From positions 186,001 through 250,000 of the forward strand of contig CAVVWD010000022.1 of the NCBI GenBank assembly GCA_963751835.1: 64,000 bases of DNA, in the 5' to 3' direction. This document shows, one piece after another, positions 1 to 8,574 of the stretch. Made by a program: the position numbers and the translations under genes. Every line of letters starts with the position of its first letter. Within the stretch, counting starts at the first letter, position 1. The notes below the pieces were generated by a model. The model saw nothing but the letters and a program-made list of their open reading frames with translations, did no database searches and was not told the DNA's origin. The DNA is from JACVRW01 sp963751835 (GTDB lineage: Bacteria > Actinomycetota > Thermoleophilia > Solirubrobacterales > Thermoleophilaceae).

Positions 1-852
1 CGCGCCGCCGCCGACGAGCCCTTGGGCCGAGATCGTGTGGTGGGGTGCGCGAAACGGACGCTCGGCGGCGAGCCGGCCGCTCCCGATCCCCGCAACGCTG
101 TGCATCTGGGTGATCTCGAGCGCCTCCTCGAACGAGGGTGTGGGCAGGATGCCCGGCAAGCGGCGGGCGAGCATGGTCTTGCCTGCGCCGGGGGGACCGG
201 CCATCAGCAGGTTGTGACCACCGGCCGCCGCAATCTCGAGCGCGCGCTTGGCGTCCTCCTGACCGCGCACATCCGCTAGATCGAGAGCGCGGGCGTCCCG
301 GTCGGCGACCGGCAGCGCCGGCTCAACGGGCTCGGGTTCCCAGCGCTCGTGGAGCAGGTCCGAGAGACGCGCCAGCGACGGGATCCCGCCGACCTCCACC
401 TCGTTGACGAGCGCCGCTTCGGGTGCGTTCACGACCGGCACCAGCAGACGGCGATAGCCGGCGGCGCGGGCACCGAGCGTCGCGGCGAGCGCCCCGCGGA
501 TAGGGCGGATCTCACCGCTCAGCGACAGCTCGCCGGCGAGTGCGCAATCGTCGAGCCGCTCCGCCGGCACCTGGCCGGTGGCGACGAGGAGCCCCACGGC
601 GATCCCGAGGTCGAAGCCGGGTCCTGCCTTGCGCACGTGCGCGGGCGCGAGGTTGACCGTGATCCGCTGCTGCGGGAAGTCGAGCTCCGAGTTGAGGAGC
701 GCGGCTCGGACGCGCTCGCGTGACTCGCGCACCGCACGGTCCGGCAGGCCGACCAGCGTGAAGGTGGGCAGCCCGCGGCGCACGTCGACCTCGACGGTGA
801 CTTCGTGGCTGTGGATGCCCTCGAGCGTGAAGGTGGTGATTGCCGCGAGCAC
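1..852 (-). CDS. comM: ComM/YifB-family Mg-chelatase-like AAA+ ATPase (3' end outside window)
   Basis: This is the N-terminal 284 codons of a YifB/ComM-type AAA+ protein; the family is about 500 residues and ComM is a helicase acting in natural-transformation recombination. The N-terminus carries the Lon-protease-like domain (GLPTFTLVGLPD). A Walker A motif GPPGAGKT lies near residue 217, followed by a conserved FRAPHHTIS segment. GTG at 852 is chosen because it gives the family start (MLAAITTFTLEG). The gene runs off the left edge, so the C-terminal Mg-chelatase domain is not visible. It is divergent from thiD, 106 bp away. Family assignment is strong; a role in DNA uptake in this organism is inferred. 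Confidence 0.9.
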   Translation of the reverse strand, partial: MLAAITTFTLEGIHSHEVTVEVDVRRGLPTFTLVGLPDRAVRESRERVRAALLNSELDFPQQRITVNLAPAHVRKAGPGFDLGIAVGLLVATGQVPAERLDDCALAGELSLSGEIRPIRGALAATLGARAAGYRRLLVPVVNAPEAALVNEVEVGGIPSLARLSDLLHERWEPEPVEPALPVADRDARALDLADVRGQEDAKRALEIAAAGGHNLLMAGPPGAGKTMLARRLPGILPTPSFEEALEITQMHSVAGIGSGRLAAERPFRAPHHTISAQGLVGGGA

Positions 853-943
853 GCCGAGCCACGCTAGGTGGAGTCCGTTCACGCGTGGTGCACGTGAGTG
901 ACGAGTACGTGACTTCTCGGCGCGGAATCCGTGCGCGCCTGCC

Positions 944-949
944 TATCCT
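944..949 (+). promoter_or_regulatory. Candidate -10 box for thiD
   Basis: TATCCT ends 9 nt before the thiD ATG, the distance expected for a leaderless transcript, and no Shine-Dalgarno sequence is seen. No convincing -35 box is visible. Confidence 0.4.
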
Positions 950-958
950 GGCGAGCCG

Positions 959-1771
959 ATGAGCTTCGAGCGCATTCCGCGGGTCCTGTCGATCGCCGGT
1001 TCCGACTCCGGTGGGGGCGCCGGCATCCAGGCCGACCTCAAGGCGTTCGCCCGCTGCGGCGTGCACGGGATGACCGCGCTCACAGCCGTGACCGCCCAGA
1101 ACACGGTCGGTGTGACGGGCGTCTACCCGCTGCCTCAGGAGGCGATCGTCGAGCAGGTCCGGGCCGTGGCCGAGGACATCGGCGTCGACGCGGTGAAGAT
1201 CGGGATGCTCGGCACCGCCGAGACGATCGAGACGGTGGCGGGCGCGCTCGACCTGACCGCCGGCGCACCGGTCGTGCTCGACCCCGTGATGATCGCCGAG
1301 AGCGGAGCGCGGCTGCTGGACGAGGACGCACTGGACGCACTGCGCATGAGGCTCCTCCCGCGTGTGACCGTGGTGACGCCGAACGTTCCGGAAGCCGGTG
1401 TGCTCGCCGACGGGTCGGGCGAGCCCGAGGCCCTCGCCCGGGCGATCCACGTCCTGGGCCCCGAGGCGGTCGTCGTGACCGGCGGCCACCGCGCGGATGC
1501 CACGGACGTCTTCTTCGACGGCGAGCGTCTCGTCGAGATCCCCGGCGAGCGCTACCCCGACGGCGCCGCGCACGGCTCGGGGTGCACGCACTCGTCGGCC
1601 CTGGCGGCCCACCTGGCGCTCGGCTACGAGCCGCTCGAGGCAGCCCGCCGGGCCAAGCAAATCGCCTCCGAGGCCGTGCGCGAGGGGCTCCGTGAGATCG
1701 GGGCCGGTGCCGGTCCGGTGGACGTCTTCGGGCTCGCGAAGCGGCGGGCGCCCGCCTCCTCCGTGCCATAA
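959..1771 (+). CDS. thiD: Hydroxymethylpyrimidine/phosphomethylpyrimidine kinase
   Basis: ThiD phosphorylates hydroxymethylpyrimidine and its monophosphate in thiamine biosynthesis. The 270-residue protein has the ribokinase-fold start IAGSDSGGGAGIQADLKAF near residue 12, the KIGMLG segment near 81 and the C-terminal nucleotide/catalytic motif HGSGCTHSSALAA near 205. Length is normal for a monofunctional ThiD. No thiE or thiC lies beside it, so it seems to stand alone here. ATG at 959 follows a good -10 box directly. The assignment is secure from the motifs. Confidence 0.95.
   Translation: MSFERIPRVLSIAGSDSGGGAGIQADLKAFARCGVHGMTALTAVTAQNTVGVTGVYPLPQEAIVEQVRAVAEDIGVDAVKIGMLGTAETIETVAGALDLTAGAPVVLDPVMIAESGARLLDEDALDALRMRLLPRVTVVTPNVPEAGVLADGSGEPEALARAIHVLGPEAVVVTGGHRADATDVFFDGERLVEIPGERYPDGAAHGSGCTHSSALAAHLALGYEPLEAARRAKQIASEAVREGLREIGAGAGPVDVFGLAKRRAPASSVP
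1766..1771 (+). promoter_or_regulatory. Extended -10 element inside the thiD stop region
   Basis: CATAAT is preceded by TG one base upstream (TGCCATAAT), an extended -10 pattern. It overlaps the thiD stop codon and would start transcripts about 45 nt before the next small gene. Confidence 0.4.
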
Positions 1772-1820
1772 TCGACGGGCCGCTGACGGCGACTACGAAC
1801 GCTTCCGGGAGGAGATTCCG

Positions 1821-2069
1821 ATCAAGTTCCTGCGCATGAAGCCCGGACACGGCGAGGTGCTCCTCGCCGAGGGCGACCCGCGCGTGGAGGAGGACGAGGA
1901 GCGTCTCGTCGAGGAGTTCCGGCGCCAGCTCGACGAGGGCATGTGGGCGGCCGTGCCGCTGACCAACCCGGGCAGCGGCCGGCGCGAGGCCCAGCTGGTC
2001 CGCGACTACACCGACATTCCGATGGAGGCCGAGCGCGTGATCTTCTTCCCACGCGCCTCCGGCGGCTGA
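1821..2069 (+). CDS. Small conserved-looking hypothetical protein, possible ATC start
   Basis: Function not recognised. The frame encodes a highly charged protein of about 82 residues (MKPGHGEVLLAEGDPRVEED, ending ERVIFFPRASGG). The start is unclear. ATG at 1836 lies more than 20 nt from the only good Shine-Dalgarno (GGGAGGAG, 1807-1814), whereas ATC at 1821 sits about 8 nt behind it and would add five residues (fMet-KFLR). No GTG or TTG occurs in frame between the thiD end and 1821. A TGCCATAAT promoter-like element lies just upstream. The stop is 10 nt before the next gene, suggesting cotranscription. If ATC is not used, the protein is 77 residues. Confidence 0.6.
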   Translation: MKFLRMKPGHGEVLLAEGDPRVEEDEERLVEEFRRQLDEGMWAAVPLTNPGSGRREAQLVRDYTDIPMEAERVIFFPRASGG

Positions 2070-2079
2070 GGAGCGCGGA

Positions 2080-2685
2080 ATGCTGCTCGCACTGCTCGCC
2101 CTCGCCCTTATCGCACTGGTGCTTGCGGCGCCGCTCATCGTGAGCGCGATCAAGCGCCGGCGACCTGCGAGCCGCCGCGGGGCCCAGGACGAGCTGGAGC
2201 AGCTCTCGCTCTACGACCCGGGCCGTGAGCGGCGTGCCGAGCAGCGGGCACGCGAGCTGCTTCGCTCGTGCGTGAACGAGGAGGAGTGGTCGATGTACCG
2301 CGACCTCGGGTTCATCCGCGTCGCCGGCAAGCACGCGCGCCGTGAGGCCGACAAGAGCGGCGCGCCGGCCTACGCCTACCTCGTCTACCCCCACAAGCCG
2401 ATCGTGGCCTATGTGCCGGCCAGCGGCCAGCTCCTCAGCGAGTACTGCGTCGAGTTCCCCGACCTGGCCGGGACCGGAGGGCGCCATCGCCTGCCGGCGT
2501 CCGACGACGTGCTCGCCAAGTGGATGGCGCTGACCTCCGACGAGGACCGCGTGATCCGGCGCGCCAACCTGCACCTGGTCGGCCGCCAGCACGACCCCGC
2601 TCGTGTGCGACGCGACCTGTGGCGACTCGCGGAGTGGGAGCGCCGGCGCGGCGGGCGCTCGGAGATTCACCAGAAGAGCCGGTGA
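2080..2685 (+). CDS. Hypothetical protein with N-terminal membrane anchor
   Basis: A 201-residue protein of unrecognised family. Residues 2-26 are a hydrophobic segment (LLALLALALIALVLAAPLIV) followed by KRRR, so the rest should face the cytoplasm. The soluble part is charged, with a central segment around YAYLVYPHKPIVAYVP and a basic C-terminus. ATG at 2080 has a GAGGAG Shine-Dalgarno. Its stop overlaps the ilvD GTG by 4 nt (GTGA), so the two are probably translationally coupled. That coupling is the only functional hint. Confidence 0.75.
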   Translation: MLLALLALALIALVLAAPLIVSAIKRRRPASRRGAQDELEQLSLYDPGRERRAEQRARELLRSCVNEEEWSMYRDLGFIRVAGKHARREADKSGAPAYAYLVYPHKPIVAYVPASGQLLSEYCVEFPDLAGTGGRHRLPASDDVLAKWMALTSDEDRVIRRANLHLVGRQHDPARVRRDLWRLAEWERRRGGRSEIHQKSR

Positions 2686-4358
2686 GCCGCGATCTCCGCA
2701 GTCGCAGCCGGGTCATTCTCGACGGCCCGAATCGAGCCCAGGCGCGCGCTTACCTGAAGGGGATCGGCTACGACGACGACGCGCTGCAGCGCCCGATCGT
2801 CGGCATCGCCAACACCTGGACGGAGACGATGCCGTGCAACTTCCACCTGCGGCGGCTCGCCGAACGGGTCAAGGACGGTGTACGCGCCGCGGGCGGCACA
2901 CCCATGGAGTTCAACACCGTGGCGATCTCGGACGGCATCACGATGGGCACGGAGGGGATGCGCGCCTCGCTCGTCAGCCGCGAGGTGATCGCGGACTCGA
3001 TCGAGCTCGTCGCCCGCGGGCACATGTTCGACGCCGTGATCGCGCTGTCGGGCTGCGACAAGACGATTCCCGGCTGCGTGATGGCGCTCGCCCGACTCGG
3101 CGATGTGCCCAGTCTGATGCTGTACGGCGGCTCGATAGCGCCCGGGCGCTGGCGCGGCAAGGACGTGACCATCCAGGACGTGTTCGAGGGCATCGGCGCG
3201 CACGCCGCGGGTGACCTCTCCGACGACGAGCTGCGCGACCTCGAGAACCACGCGAGCCCCGGGGCCGGCGCCTGCGGCGGCCAGTTCACCGCGAACACGA
3301 TGGCGATGGCGTTCGAGGTGCTTGGCATCTCACCAGCCGGGAGCTCGATGGTCCCGGCCGAGGACGGCAAGAAGGGCCAGGTCGCAGAGGACTGCGGGAG
3401 GCTCGTGGTCGAGATCCTCGAGCGCGGCGTCACCCCGTCGCAGATCATCACCAGGGAGTCGCTCGAGAACGCGATCGCGGCAGGCGCCATGTCGGGAGGC
3501 TCGACGAACCTCGTGCTGCACCTGCTCGCCGTCGCGTACGAGGCCGGCGTGGAACTCGAGCTCGAGGACTTCGACCGGATCGCGTGGAAAACACCGCTGC
3601 TCTGCGATCTCAAGCCGGGGGGGCGCTACGTGGCCACAGACCTCTACCGCGCCGGCGGGGTGCCGCTCGTGATACGCCGCCTTCAGGAGGCCGGCCTGCT
3701 GCACGGGGACTCCCCGACCGTGACCGGCCAGACGATCGGCGAGGTGGGGGCCGCGGCCGAGGAGGCGGACGGCCAGGACGTGGTCCTTGCCGTGGACGCC
3801 GCGCTCAAGCCGAACGGGGGCTTTGCGATCCTGCGCGGCAACCTCGCGCCCGACGGGTCCGTGGTCAAGCTGTCGGGCCACGACCGAATGGAGCACCGCG
3901 GTCCAGCGCGCGTGTTCGAGCGCGAGGAGGAGGCTTTCCGCGCCGTGATCGACAAGTCGATACGGCCGGGCGAGGTGGTGGTGATCCGCAACGAGGGGCC
4001 GAGCGGCGGCCCCGGGATGCGCGAGATGCTGCACGTGACGGCGGCACTTATAGGGGAGGGGCTCGGCGACTCGGTCGCGCTGCTCACAGACGGCCGCTTC
4101 TCAGGCGCCACGCACGGCTTCATGGCGGGTCACGTGGCCCCCGAAGCCCGCCACGGCGGGCCGATCGCGGCCGTGCGCGACGGCGACACGATCGTGTTCG
4201 ACGTCGCGGCGCGCGAGCTGAACGTCGAGCTCTCGGACGAGGAGCTGGCCGAGCGAGTCGCCGCCTGGGAGCCGCCCGCCGCCCGCTACAGGAACGGCGT
4301 GCTCGGCAAGTACGCGAAGCACGTGGGCTCGGCCTCTAAGGGCGCGGTTACCAGCTAG
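2682..4358 (+). CDS. ilvD: Dihydroxy-acid dehydratase
   Basis: IlvD dehydrates 2,3-dihydroxy acids to 2-keto acids in branched-chain amino acid synthesis, using an Fe-S cluster. The 558-residue protein has the family signatures GCDKTIPGCVMALARLG, GACGGQFTANTMAMA (cluster cysteines) and the C-terminal LLTDGRFSGATHGFM. Length is typical. I place the start at GTG 2682, overlapping the upstream stop by 4 nt; the reading frame stays open further upstream but lies inside the previous gene. A strong hairpin follows at 4494-4530. No other ilv or leu gene is adjacent. Confidence 0.96.
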   Translation: MSRDLRSRSRVILDGPNRAQARAYLKGIGYDDDALQRPIVGIANTWTETMPCNFHLRRLAERVKDGVRAAGGTPMEFNTVAISDGITMGTEGMRASLVSREVIADSIELVARGHMFDAVIALSGCDKTIPGCVMALARLGDVPSLMLYGGSIAPGRWRGKDVTIQDVFEGIGAHAAGDLSDDELRDLENHASPGAGACGGQFTANTMAMAFEVLGISPAGSSMVPAEDGKKGQVAEDCGRLVVEILERGVTPSQIITRESLENAIAAGAMSGGSTNLVLHLLAVAYEAGVELELEDFDRIAWKTPLLCDLKPGGRYVATDLYRAGGVPLVIRRLQEAGLLHGDSPTVTGQTIGEVGAAAEEADGQDVVLAVDAALKPNGGFAILRGNLAPDGSVVKLSGHDRMEHRGPARVFEREEEAFRAVIDKSIRPGEVVVIRNEGPSGGPGMREMLHVTAALIGEGLGDSVALLTDGRFSGATHGFMAGHVAPEARHGGPIAAVRDGDTIVFDVAARELNVELSDEELAERVAAWEPPAARYRNGVLGKYAKHVGSASKGAVTS

Positions 4359-4493
4359 GCCGAGCCGTCTCTCGCCTGGTGGCGCCGGGTCGGGCTCGCG
4401 TATGGGCTGGGGAAGGGGTGTTGCTCATCGGCGGAGGCGCCCCGGGCGTGATCGAAGATCGTTCGGCCGGCGCCGTTCGGGAAGCGCGATCGA

Positions 4494-4530
4494 TCCTGGA
4501 TTGGTGGTCCAGGAGACCACCAATCCAGGA
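4494..4530. terminator. Perfect 16-bp-arm hairpin between convergent genes
   Basis: TCCTGGATTGGTGGTC (4494-4509) is followed by the 5-nt loop CAGGA and its exact reverse complement (4515-4530). It lies between ilvD (+) and a hydrolase gene (-), so it could act as a bidirectional terminator or mRNA stabiliser. No U-tract is present. The rest of 4359-4578 shows nothing else. Confidence 0.7.
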
Positions 4531-4578
4531 CGGATACGCCAAGTCCCGGACGGCACGGAGACCAAACGGCCGGCCGAC

Positions 4579-5568
4579 CTACGCCGCCTGCGACTCGCCC
4601 CCGGCCGGCTCCTTCGCCGACGCCGGGCCGGTCTCGGCGAGGAACTCCAGCATCAGGTCGTTGAACGTGTTCGGGCGCTCCGCCATCGGGACATGCCCGG
4701 TCTCCTTCATCACGACCTTGCGCGAATCGGGGATCAGGCGCTCGAACTGGTTGGCGTCGCGGACCGGGATGATCGAGTCGTTCTCGCCCCAGACGATCAG
4801 CGTTGGATGCCGGATCTCCGGAAGCCGGTCGCGGAAGTCGTACTCGAGGTTCGCCTTGAGCGCCTCCTGGAAGCCGGGCTTGCCGGCCCCCTTGAAGAAG
4901 CCCTCGTAGGCGAGGTCTGCCTTGAGCCGGCTCGGATGCCGCGCCACCAGTGCCAGCGCGGCGTGGCGGGACTTCGGCCGCGAGGCGAGGAAGGGGTCGA
5001 GCGTCGCCGTGTGGGTCGCGATGGCGGCCATCACCCGCCCGATGGTCAGGATCGGCGTCTTCGCCACGTCGGCGCTCGCGATCCCGGCGGCCGACACGAG
5101 CACCAGTTGGTCGATCCGCTCGGGGAACTGGATCGCCACCTCGGCCGCGACGAAGCCGCCCATCGAGTTGCCGACCATGTCCACCCGCCCGACGCCCAGC
5201 TTGTCGCAAACGGTGTCCACGCAGCGGCCGTAGCCGGGGATCGTGATCCCGTCGCGCGGCGGCGGACTGAGCCCGGAGCCGGGCAGATCCAGCGCGATGA
5301 CGCGCCGCTCCTGGGCTGCACGCGGGATGTTCTCGAGCCAGTTCTGCCACTGGCCGCCGAGACCGTGGACGAACACGATCGGCTCCAGCTCGCCCTCCCC
5401 GATGTCCACGTAGTTGACGGGAGTACCGTCCACCTCCACCCGCTTCAGGTGCGCCAGCCAGTCGATCCCGCGCCAGTCTGGCGTCGCCGTGGTCCCGTAC
5501 TCCTCGTCCGCGCTGCGCGCCCGCCGATACCTGGTGGGGGCGGCGGTGGGGAGAATTCTGTTCGCCAT
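4579..5568 (-). CDS. Alpha/beta-hydrolase fold protein
   Basis: A 329-residue alpha/beta hydrolase. It has the oxyanion-hole region FVHGLGG near residue 69, the nucleophile elbow GNSMGG near 136, the acid region WGENDS near 263 and the catalytic histidine in ETGHVPM near 295. This complete triad supports hydrolysis of an ester or C-C bond, but the substrate cannot be told. The N-terminal 45 residues precede the fold and have no signal peptide. It is divergent from the HAD gene with only 21 bp between, so promoters must overlap the coding starts. Confidence 0.88.
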   Translation of the reverse strand: MANRILPTAAPTRYRRARSADEEYGTTATPDWRGIDWLAHLKRVEVDGTPVNYVDIGEGELEPIVFVHGLGGQWQNWLENIPRAAQERRVIALDLPGSGLSPPPRDGITIPGYGRCVDTVCDKLGVGRVDMVGNSMGGFVAAEVAIQFPERIDQLVLVSAAGIASADVAKTPILTIGRVMAAIATHTATLDPFLASRPKSRHAALALVARHPSRLKADLAYEGFFKGAGKPGFQEALKANLEYDFRDRLPEIRHPTLIVWGENDSIIPVRDANQFERLIPDSRKVVMKETGHVPMAERPNTFNDLMLEFLAETGPASAKEPAGGESQAA

Positions 5569-5589
5569 GGCTTTCTAGGGTAAGGCGCA

Positions 5590-6156
5590 ATGGCGAAGAT
5601 CGCATTGGATATCGACTCGACGCTCCACCCCTACTGGGACCTGCTCCAGCGCGTGGTGAAGGAGCGCTACGGGATCGAGCTGCCCTACGAGGAGCAGCGC
5701 GACTGGGGCATCACGGCGCTCGAGCGCGACGCCGTCATCCATTGCGTCGAGGAGACGCACTCCGACGAGAACATCGGGGCGGGGGTGCCGTACCCGGACG
5801 CGGTCGAGACCGTGAAGGACTGGCACCGGAGCGGCCACTGGATCCACGTGACCAGCCACCGGCGCATGAGCACCCGGCAGGCCACGGAGCGCTGGCTCGA
5901 CGCCATCGGCATGCCCTACGACGACCTTCACTGCTCATTCGACAAGGTGCCGCGCTGCGTGGAGCTCGGAATCCACGTTCTGGTGGACGACAGCCCGGTC
6001 AACATCGCGAACGCCCAGGCGGCCGGCATCATCCCCGCGACCATCGTCCACCCCTGGAACGAGGAGCTCGTGGAGCGCGACGGGGTGATCGGGGCGCGCG
6101 ACTGGAGCGGGCTGCGTGCGCGGCTCGATCCTGTCCTGGAGCGGATCGACGGTTAG
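5590..6156 (+). CDS. HAD-superfamily 5'(3')-deoxyribonucleotidase-like phosphatase
   Basis: A 188-residue HAD hydrolase. Motif I is LDIDSTLHPYWD, with the nucleophile Asp7 and Asp9; motif II is VTSHR; motif III/IV is the lysine in FDKVP plus LVDDSPVN. The compact helical cap and the DxDSTL start resemble the NT5C/deoxyribonucleotidase group. Substrate preference is inferred from that resemblance only. It starts 21 bp from the divergent hydrolase and ends 39 bp before the acyltransferase gene. Confidence 0.82.
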   Translation: MAKIALDIDSTLHPYWDLLQRVVKERYGIELPYEEQRDWGITALERDAVIHCVEETHSDENIGAGVPYPDAVETVKDWHRSGHWIHVTSHRRMSTRQATERWLDAIGMPYDDLHCSFDKVPRCVELGIHVLVDDSPVNIANAQAAGIIPATIVHPWNEELVERDGVIGARDWSGLRARLDPVLERIDG

Positions 6157-6195
6157 TTAACCGGCTCTCAGGCGAGCCTGCTTGAATCGGGCGCC

Positions 6196-7086
6196 ATGGC
6201 GGAGCCGAGCCGCACCACTCTCTCGATACGCGAACGCGACCCGGACGCAGGCTCGCTCGTGCCCGCGGAATCGCTCAAGGAGTACCTGCCCGGCGTCGAG
6301 CCCGACAGGCGCCTGAACGACTGGGGGCGCTCCGAGCGGGTCGAGGGCTTCTTCGACCAGTCGCTCGTCGAGTTCTTCTACCGCTACTGGTTCCGGGCCG
6401 AGGTCGAAGGCATCGAGAACGTGCCGTCGGCGGGCGGCGCGCTGCTCGTGTCGAACCACGCGGGCGCGCTGCCGCCCGATGCCGCGATGCTGGCCAAGGC
6501 GATCCGCGAGGAGCATCCCCACCCGCGGCCGCTGAACATAACTGTCGAGCATTTTTTCAAGGGGTACCCGGGATTCAGCGCGCTGCTCCCGAAGCTCGGC
6601 TGCGTGCCCGCGCATCCCGCGAACGTGCACCGCCTTCTGTACGACGAGGAGCAGCTCGTGCTCGTCTTCCCCGAGGGGCGCAAGGGGACGGAGAAGCTCT
6701 ACAAGGACCGCTACCGGCTGCGCCGCTTCGGGCGCGGCGGGTTCGTCGAGGCCGCCATGCGGGCGCGCGCCCCGATCGTGCCCGCCTGCGTGGTGGGCGC
6801 GGAGGAGGCGGCGCCGGTGTTCGCCCAGATCGGCCTGCTGAGGCGCCTGACGGGCCTCCTCTACTTCCCGGTCACGCCCACCTTCCCGCAGCTCGGCCTG
6901 CTCGGGATGCTCGGCTACCTGCCGGCCAAGTTCAAGCTGCGCTTCCTCGAGCCGATCGAGTTCGGACCCGGGGACTCGCACGAGGACAAGGCGCTCGTGC
7001 AGACGATCGCCCACGAGGTGCGTGCCCGCATCCAGGAGAGCCTCTGGGACATGCTCGCCACGCGCAGGTCGGTGTGGTTCGGGTGA
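6196..7086 (+). CDS. Lysophospholipid acyltransferase-like (PlsC/LPLAT) protein
   Basis: A 296-residue LPLAT-superfamily acyltransferase. It shows SNHAGALPPD near residue 92, a spaced version of the usual NHxxxxD acceptor motif that resembles the NHSGGLPxD form, and VFPEGRKG near residue 157. Such enzymes move acyl chains from acyl-CoA or ACP to lysophospholipids or related alcohols at the membrane. A hydrophobic segment near 220-240 could dip into the membrane. It overlaps the start of the next SDR gene, so the two may share a lipid-related task. The exact substrate is unknown. Confidence 0.85.
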   Translation: MAEPSRTTLSIRERDPDAGSLVPAESLKEYLPGVEPDRRLNDWGRSERVEGFFDQSLVEFFYRYWFRAEVEGIENVPSAGGALLVSNHAGALPPDAAMLAKAIREEHPHPRPLNITVEHFFKGYPGFSALLPKLGCVPAHPANVHRLLYDEEQLVLVFPEGRKGTEKLYKDRYRLRRFGRGGFVEAAMRARAPIVPACVVGAEEAAPVFAQIGLLRRLTGLLYFPVTPTFPQLGLLGMLGYLPAKFKLRFLEPIEFGPGDSHEDKALVQTIAHEVRARIQESLWDMLATRRSVWFG

Positions 7087-8486
7087 TGATGGACTCTCGG
7101 CGGATCCTCGTGACCGGCCTCTCGACCTACTGGGGCGGGCGGCTCGCCCAGGCGCTCGAGGCCTTTCCCGAGGTCGAGGCGGTGATCGGGGTCGACAACG
7201 AGGAGCCCTCGGTCGAGCTCGAGCGCACCGAGTACGTGAAGGTGGGCGCGCAGCACGCGCTGCTGCGACGCGTCGTGGAGGCCGCCGAGATCGACACGGT
7301 TGTGGACACCCGCCTCGTGGTCGACTCCAGCACCACCTCGTCCTCGAAGGCCCACGAGAACAACGTGATCGGGACGATGAACATCCTGGCGGCCTGCAGC
7401 GGGCCGAGCTCGCCAGTGCGCAAGGTGGTCTTCAAGTCGTCGACCCACTACTACGGCTGCGAGCAGGACGACCCCGCCTTCTTCGACGAAGCGATGCGCC
7501 GCTCCCATCCGCCGCGGACCGGCATCGAGCGCGACATCGTCGATGCGGAGGTGTCGCTCAGCGAGTTCGCCGAACGGAACCCCGACGCGACTATCACGAT
7601 CCTGCGCTTTGCCAACGTGCTAGGACCCGACGTGCGCACCTCGCACATCGGGCTGTTCTCGCTGCCGGCCGTGCCGATGATCCTGGGCTTCGACCCGCGC
7701 TACCAGTTCGTCCACGAGGACGACGTGGTCCACGCCCTCGAGCATGCCGTCAAGGTCCGCGCGCCGGGGGTGTTCAACGTCGCAGGGGACGGCGTGCTCG
7801 CGCTGAGCGAGGTGGCGGGCCTGCTCGGCAAGCCTTACGCGCCCATCCTGCCGCCCTGGGGCACGGGCCTCGCCGCCGCCGTGCTGCGGCGAGCCGGCGT
7901 GAAGATCCCGCCCGAGGCGATGAACCAGCTCCGCTACGGGCGGGGGGTGGACAACCGCCGCTACAAGGCGGCCGGCTTCCACTACCAGTTCACGAGCCGC
8001 GAGGCGGTGCTGAAGCTCGGTGAGCACCTGCGCCTGCATCCGCTCGTCCGCGGCGCCCAGGAGCCGTACCGCTACGAGCGCGAGGTCGAGGAGTTCCTGC
8101 GCTGGAGCCCGCACGTCAAGCGCTCTGGAGAGGGGCCCACGTCATCGCTGAGCCGCGACCAGATCGCTGAGCTACAGCGCCTGCTGGCGAGCTTTGCGGA
8201 GGTGGCCGAGGGCGAGGCCGACGAAGAGGAGGACCGCCTCGTGGCCGCGGACGAGCCGATGATCGCCGCCGAGCAGACGGCGAAAAAGGCGGTCGAGCCC
8301 GGCCCCGCCCGCCAGCCGATCGAGCACTACGACGAGCTCGCGGCCGAAGAGGTGATCGCCCGGCTCGCCTCGCTCGAGCGCGGCGATCTCGGCACGCTCA
8401 GGGACTACGAGCGCGAACACGCCAATCGCGCGCGCGTGATCAGCGCCATCGACTCGGTGATCGCGCGCGGCGGCACCCGCGTCTGA
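7086..8486 (+). CDS. NAD-dependent epimerase/dehydratase-like SDR with charged C-terminal tail
   Basis: A 466-residue extended SDR. The N-terminal nucleotide-binding strand is ILVTGLSTYWGGRLAQAL, a variant of TGxxGxxG. The Tyr-x-x-x-Lys region is not obvious (SSTHYYGC near 120), so catalysis is uncertain. Residues from about 345 form an acidic linker and a helical end (YDELAAEEVIARLASLERG, then DYEREHANRARVI), a tail type seen on several actinobacterial proteins. ATG at 7086 overlaps the upstream stop; GTG 7083 and ATG 7089 are alternatives. It is coupled to the acyltransferase, which hints at lipid or sterol-like chemistry. Confidence 0.8.
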   Translation: MMDSRRILVTGLSTYWGGRLAQALEAFPEVEAVIGVDNEEPSVELERTEYVKVGAQHALLRRVVEAAEIDTVVDTRLVVDSSTTSSSKAHENNVIGTMNILAACSGPSSPVRKVVFKSSTHYYGCEQDDPAFFDEAMRRSHPPRTGIERDIVDAEVSLSEFAERNPDATITILRFANVLGPDVRTSHIGLFSLPAVPMILGFDPRYQFVHEDDVVHALEHAVKVRAPGVFNVAGDGVLALSEVAGLLGKPYAPILPPWGTGLAAAVLRRAGVKIPPEAMNQLRYGRGVDNRRYKAAGFHYQFTSREAVLKLGEHLRLHPLVRGAQEPYRYEREVEEFLRWSPHVKRSGEGPTSSLSRDQIAELQRLLASFAEVAEGEADEEEDRLVAADEPMIAAEQTAKKAVEPGPARQPIEHYDELAAEEVIARLASLERGDLGTLRDYEREHANRARVISAIDSVIARGGTRV

Positions 8487-8553
8487 ACGAAACGTTGCGC
8501 CGCAACCCCCTGCAAAACCGCTGTCAACCGTGGGCGGGCGCCGCCGCCTTCCC

Positions 8554-8559
8554 TACACT
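8554..8559 (+). promoter_or_regulatory. Candidate -10 box for the L,D-transpeptidase gene
   Basis: TACACT lies 15 nt upstream of the ATG at 8575. No clear -35 box or Shine-Dalgarno is present, which suggests a nearly leaderless mRNA. Confidence 0.35.
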
Positions 8560-8574
8560 CATGCGCATCCCGGC

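Noticed and set aside
512..1660. Long minus open frame across the comM/thiD junction
   Set aside because: It overlaps both real genes and has a shadow-type composition; comM lies in a different minus frame and thiD on plus.
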